Of a stretch of DNA of 34,399 nucleotides, positions 32,422-34,399 are shown piece after piece. Each line of letters opens with the position of its first letter. Position 1 is the stretch's first letter. This DNA comes from Compostibacillus humi (GTDB lineage: Bacteria > Bacillota > Bacilli > Bacillales > Amphibacillaceae). Made by a program: the position numbers and the translations under genes. Location: the NCBI RefSeq assembly GCF_014637175.1, contig NZ_BMEV01000036.1:1-34399 (forward strand), read 5' to 3'. A model generated the notes under the pieces. It worked only from the letters and a program-made list of their open reading frames with translations. It did not search any database and was not told where the DNA came from.

Positions 32422-33987
32422 TTATTTTTTCCCTTCCAGCAATTTCTTTTTCTCCTGCACCAGCCGCTGAAATTCCTCTTCTAGCCCTGGAGAAGGTTCC
32501 GTACTTAATCTGCTCAGCACGTCAGTTATTTTTGTTTCAATTACTAGCAGCTGTTCATCTCTAGTTCCAACTTCTTCCACTTCTTTAGACTCTACATTAA
32601 AACTGTCACGAATAATAATTTGCTGATCTTTTATTTCTAAAATCTTGTTGGCGATTTTTTCCACAAACATCCGGTCATGGGATACAAAAAGCAAGGTGCC
32701 TTCATAATCTATAAGCAACTTTTCCAGCGCTTCCATCGCTTCAATATCCAAAAAATTGGTCGGTTCGTCCAGTACGAGGGTATTGCTGTCACTGACAAAT
32801 ATTTTTGCCAATGCTACTTTAACCCGTTCCCCTCCGCTTAGTACTTTAACTTTTTTGTATACATCGTCCCGCCGGAAATGCAAGCGGGCTAAAACCGTAC
32901 GAATCATTGTTTCCGACTGTTTTGACCCCTCCATTACGTTGTCCAAAATCGACCGGTCCTCGTCCAGCAGGGATAAATCTTGCCTAAAATAGCCAATTTG
33001 ACAGACAGGTGAAACTTTCACCCCATCCTCCCTGCGCAAAATCTTGTTAATGAGCGTCGTTTTTCCGGTGCCATTATTGCCGACAATAGCAACCTTTTCA
33101 CCGGCTTGAATCGAAAAAGAAACCGGGTTCCAAAGCAGCCGGCTGCCAATTCTTCCTTCGAGCTCATTTACTTGAACAATTGTGCGATTTTTCATTTTTG
33201 CTTCGTTTGGCAGCTCCATTTTTAAAGGCGGCTCTTCAAACGGTTTCTCCACTTTTTCTAATTTTTCAATACGCGACTCCATCGCTTTTGCGGCTTGGTG
33301 CAATTTTTTCTGTTTCTTGGCAAAATAAGGTTTTGCCCCGGTTATTTTCGCTTCGGATTGGCTCGTTTGCTTCGGCTTTTTCGTCGCCCTTGCCGCCTTA
33401 TCCGTTTTTAATCGGAGCGCTCTTTCCAATTGTTTTTTCTTCGCAATGTATTTTTCATATTCTGCCCATGCCTGTTCTTCCTGTTGTTCTTTAAGCTGCT
33501 TATATTTTGAATAATTTCCCGGATAGATGTTAACCGTCTCGTCTTCTATTTCCCAAATAATATTGCATACGTGGTCAAGAAAGGTCCGGTCGTGGGAAAT
33601 GACTATAAATGCGCCTTGCCAGTGATTCAGCGTATTTTCTACCCATTCAATATGTTTTGTATCTAAATGGGTCGTCGGCTCATCGGCAAGCAACACTCCA
33701 GATTGTTTGGAAAAAGCTGTTTGAATATACTGCTGCGTAATTTCACCGCCGCTTTTTTCCACATCCTGCCTTTTTAATTGGGGCACATATTCTACCTGTG
33801 CATAACGTTCTATTTTTCCTGATTCTGCCGGAACAATTCCCGCCAGCACTTTAAATAAAGTTGTTTTCCCTACCCCGTTTTTGCCGATAAGGCCAATCCG
33901 ATCCCCATCATGGACTTCTAATTTTTCCGTTTTTAGTAACGTTCTAGCTCCAACTGTAACAACTAAATCCGTTGCATAAAGTAACAT
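32422..33987 (-). CDS. ABC-F ribosome-protection protein, Vga(A)-like
   Basis: From ATG 33987 (GGGGGA 5 bases upstream) the protein has 521 residues, the length of Vga(A). It has two ABC domains and no membrane domain. Domain 1: GKNGVGKTT, a shortened arm to signature KSGGEITQQYIQ, then LLADEPTTHLD. The interdomain linker is long and basic (ARATKKPKQTSQSEAKITGA, then PYFAKKQKKL). Domain 2: GNNGTGKTT, LSGGERVKVALAKI, LVLDEPTNFLD. The shortened domain 1, the ATKKPK linker and the IRTVLARLHFRRDDVYK stretch are characteristic of the Vga group, which displaces lincosamides, streptogramin A and pleuromutilins from the ribosome. Drug range here is unknown. Confidence 0.88.
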   Translation of the reverse strand: MLLYATDLVVTVGARTLLKTEKLEVHDGDRIGLIGKNGVGKTTLFKVLAGIVPAESGKIERYAQVEYVPQLKRQDVEKSGGEITQQYIQTAFSKQSGVLLADEPTTHLDTKHIEWVENTLNHWQGAFIVISHDRTFLDHVCNIIWEIEDETVNIYPGNYSKYKQLKEQQEEQAWAEYEKYIAKKKQLERALRLKTDKAARATKKPKQTSQSEAKITGAKPYFAKKQKKLHQAAKAMESRIEKLEKVEKPFEEPPLKMELPNEAKMKNRTIVQVNELEGRIGSRLLWNPVSFSIQAGEKVAIVGNNGTGKTTLINKILRREDGVKVSPVCQIGYFRQDLSLLDEDRSILDNVMEGSKQSETMIRTVLARLHFRRDDVYKKVKVLSGGERVKVALAKIFVSDSNTLVLDEPTNFLDIEAMEALEKLLIDYEGTLLFVSHDRMFVEKIANKILEIKDQQIIIRDSFNVESKEVEEVGTRDEQLLVIETKITDVLSRLSTEPSPGLEEEFQRLVQEKKKLLEGKK

Positions 33988-34015
33988 ACAATTCCCCCAT
34001 TTCTTCCGGAGGCAC

Positions 34016-34201
34016 AAAAAAACCTCCATATTCACATCAGAATAGGAGGCAACCCGAAAAAAGGCCGAAAAATATCTGCTTTTTTCCGAACAAAATTACC
34101 AATCCTATTCTGAATATTTTCCATAAAAGGGCATACTGGTCCTATAGCCAGGAAAATCTCAATCCTCATTCTTTTATGGAAATATTACGGAAAATAGGAT
34201 T
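34016..34201 (-). promoter_or_regulatory. Four-arm transcription attenuator in the ABC-F leader
   Basis: In minus-strand order: arm 1 (34201-34171) pairs with arm 2 (34129-34101) over about 29 bp with few mismatches. Arm 3 (34049-34038, CCTCCTATTCTG) pairs with arm 4 (34033-34023, GAATATGGAGG), followed by seven T: an intrinsic terminator. Arm 2 also contains CAGAATAGG (minus strand, 34112-34104), exactly complementary to CCTATTCTG in arm 3. Ribosome stalling over arm 1 would free arm 2 to pair with arm 3 and prevent termination. This is how drug-induced ABC-F genes such as vmlR and lmo0919 are controlled. Confidence 0.8.
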
Positions 34202-34233
34202 AGTTTTTCATTCGGATAAATTCGTCCTTTCAT
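34174..34233 (-). CDS. Possible leader peptide(s) of the ABC-F attenuator
   Basis: Two short ORFs run into arm 1 of the attenuator. The longer, from ATG 34233, encodes MKGRIYPNEKLILFSVIFP but has almost no leader and no ribosome binding site. The shorter, ATG 34211 to TAA 34200 (MKN), has GAAAGGA 13 bases upstream, a long but usable spacing. Either would place a stalled ribosome at the start of arm 1. The three-codon ORF is my preferred sensor because it has the only visible site. Confidence 0.45.
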   Translation of the reverse strand: MKGRIYPNEKLILFSVIFP

Positions 34234-34248
34234 ATTAAAGTTACATTT

Positions 34249-34278
34249 ATTTTATAAGAAAAGATGTATCGATGTCAA
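34249..34278 (-). promoter_or_regulatory. Sigma-A promoter of the ABC-F gene
   Basis: On the minus strand TTGACA (34278-34273) is a perfect -35 element. TATAAA (16-base spacer) or TAAAAT (18-base spacer) gives the -10 at 34256-34249. Transcription should start near 34243, giving a leader of about 255 bases before the ABC-F start codon. Confidence 0.75.
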
Positions 34279-34399
34279 ATTACTCTTTTTTTAAGTTTAC
34301 CGATTTTCTTTGTTATACCTTCAATCCATTCGTATTTTTTAATCGAAGAAACTTGAATTTATATTTCTGTGTGGAAAAAGTTTATTTTTACCAACACAA
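34279..34399. other. Right margin without recognisable feature
   Basis: AT-rich sequence upstream of the ABC-F promoter. No gene, hairpin or repeat that I can support is seen before the window ends. Confidence 0.4.

Overview
The window looks like a chromosome segment of a low-G+C Gram-positive bacterium of the Bacillaceae. The support is strong GGAGG-type ribosome binding sites, frequent TTG and GTG starts, stem-plus-T-run terminators, and relatives of B. subtilis EbrAB, RlmCD (YefA) and YvbK. By eye it has two halves. Bases 1 to about 18,550 are AT-rich accessory DNA full of mobile-element debris. From about 18,555 to the right end is richer in G+C and gene-dense, and looks like ordinary core chromosome.

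Accessory half, left to right. A secreted, basic small protein (bacteriocin-like by form only) lies divergent from a four-helix membrane protein. Next is a remnant of a type I restriction HsdR C-terminus. A TetR repressor follows with two SMR efflux subunits and a perfect 30-bp palindromic operator. Then comes a 5'-truncated DD(35)E transposon with its AAA ATPase and a DUF5348-like small protein. A two-gene Gabija-like defence operon follows (OLD-family ATPase/TOPRIM nuclease GajA and UvrD-like GajB). The next module holds a 131-aa unknown protein, three very small ORFs and two tandem large serine recombinases. A stretch of IS remnants follows (ISL3-like, an IS1182/IS5-like transposase killed by one TGG-to-TAG change, IS4-like), with two unassigned genes among them. 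Last is a serine recombinase that has lost its catalytic N-terminus and lies tail-to-tail with rlmCD. The 3' end of rlmCD (rum/yefA) is, as I recall, a known landing site for serine-recombinase elements, so the accessory half is probably a layered island at that site.

Core half. rlmCD is followed by a TetR repressor divergent from a short-chain dehydrogenase. A complete peptide-type ABC importer is split over two divergent transcription units. One carries a P1-family aminopeptidase, a HAD phosphatase, the binding lipoprotein and two permeases; the other carries the two ATPases. A small secreted protein, an FAD-dependent dehydrogenase and a YvbK-like acetyltransferase follow. A 52-bp tandem repeat array then precedes a Vga(A)-like ABC-F ribosome-protection protein.

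The most interesting signals are regulatory. (1) The ABC-F leader has all four arms of a classical attenuator: a 29-31-nt 1:2 hairpin over a short upstream ORF, a 3:4 terminator, and an exact 9-nt 2:3 antiterminator match. (2) The recombinase operon appears to be held at several levels. A strong terminator ends 3 nt before the first ribosome binding site, the ORF placed there would start at ATA, and a 13-bp perfect stem hides the ribosome binding site of the ORF just before the recombinases. (3) A terminator-like hairpin also lies just ahead of gajA.
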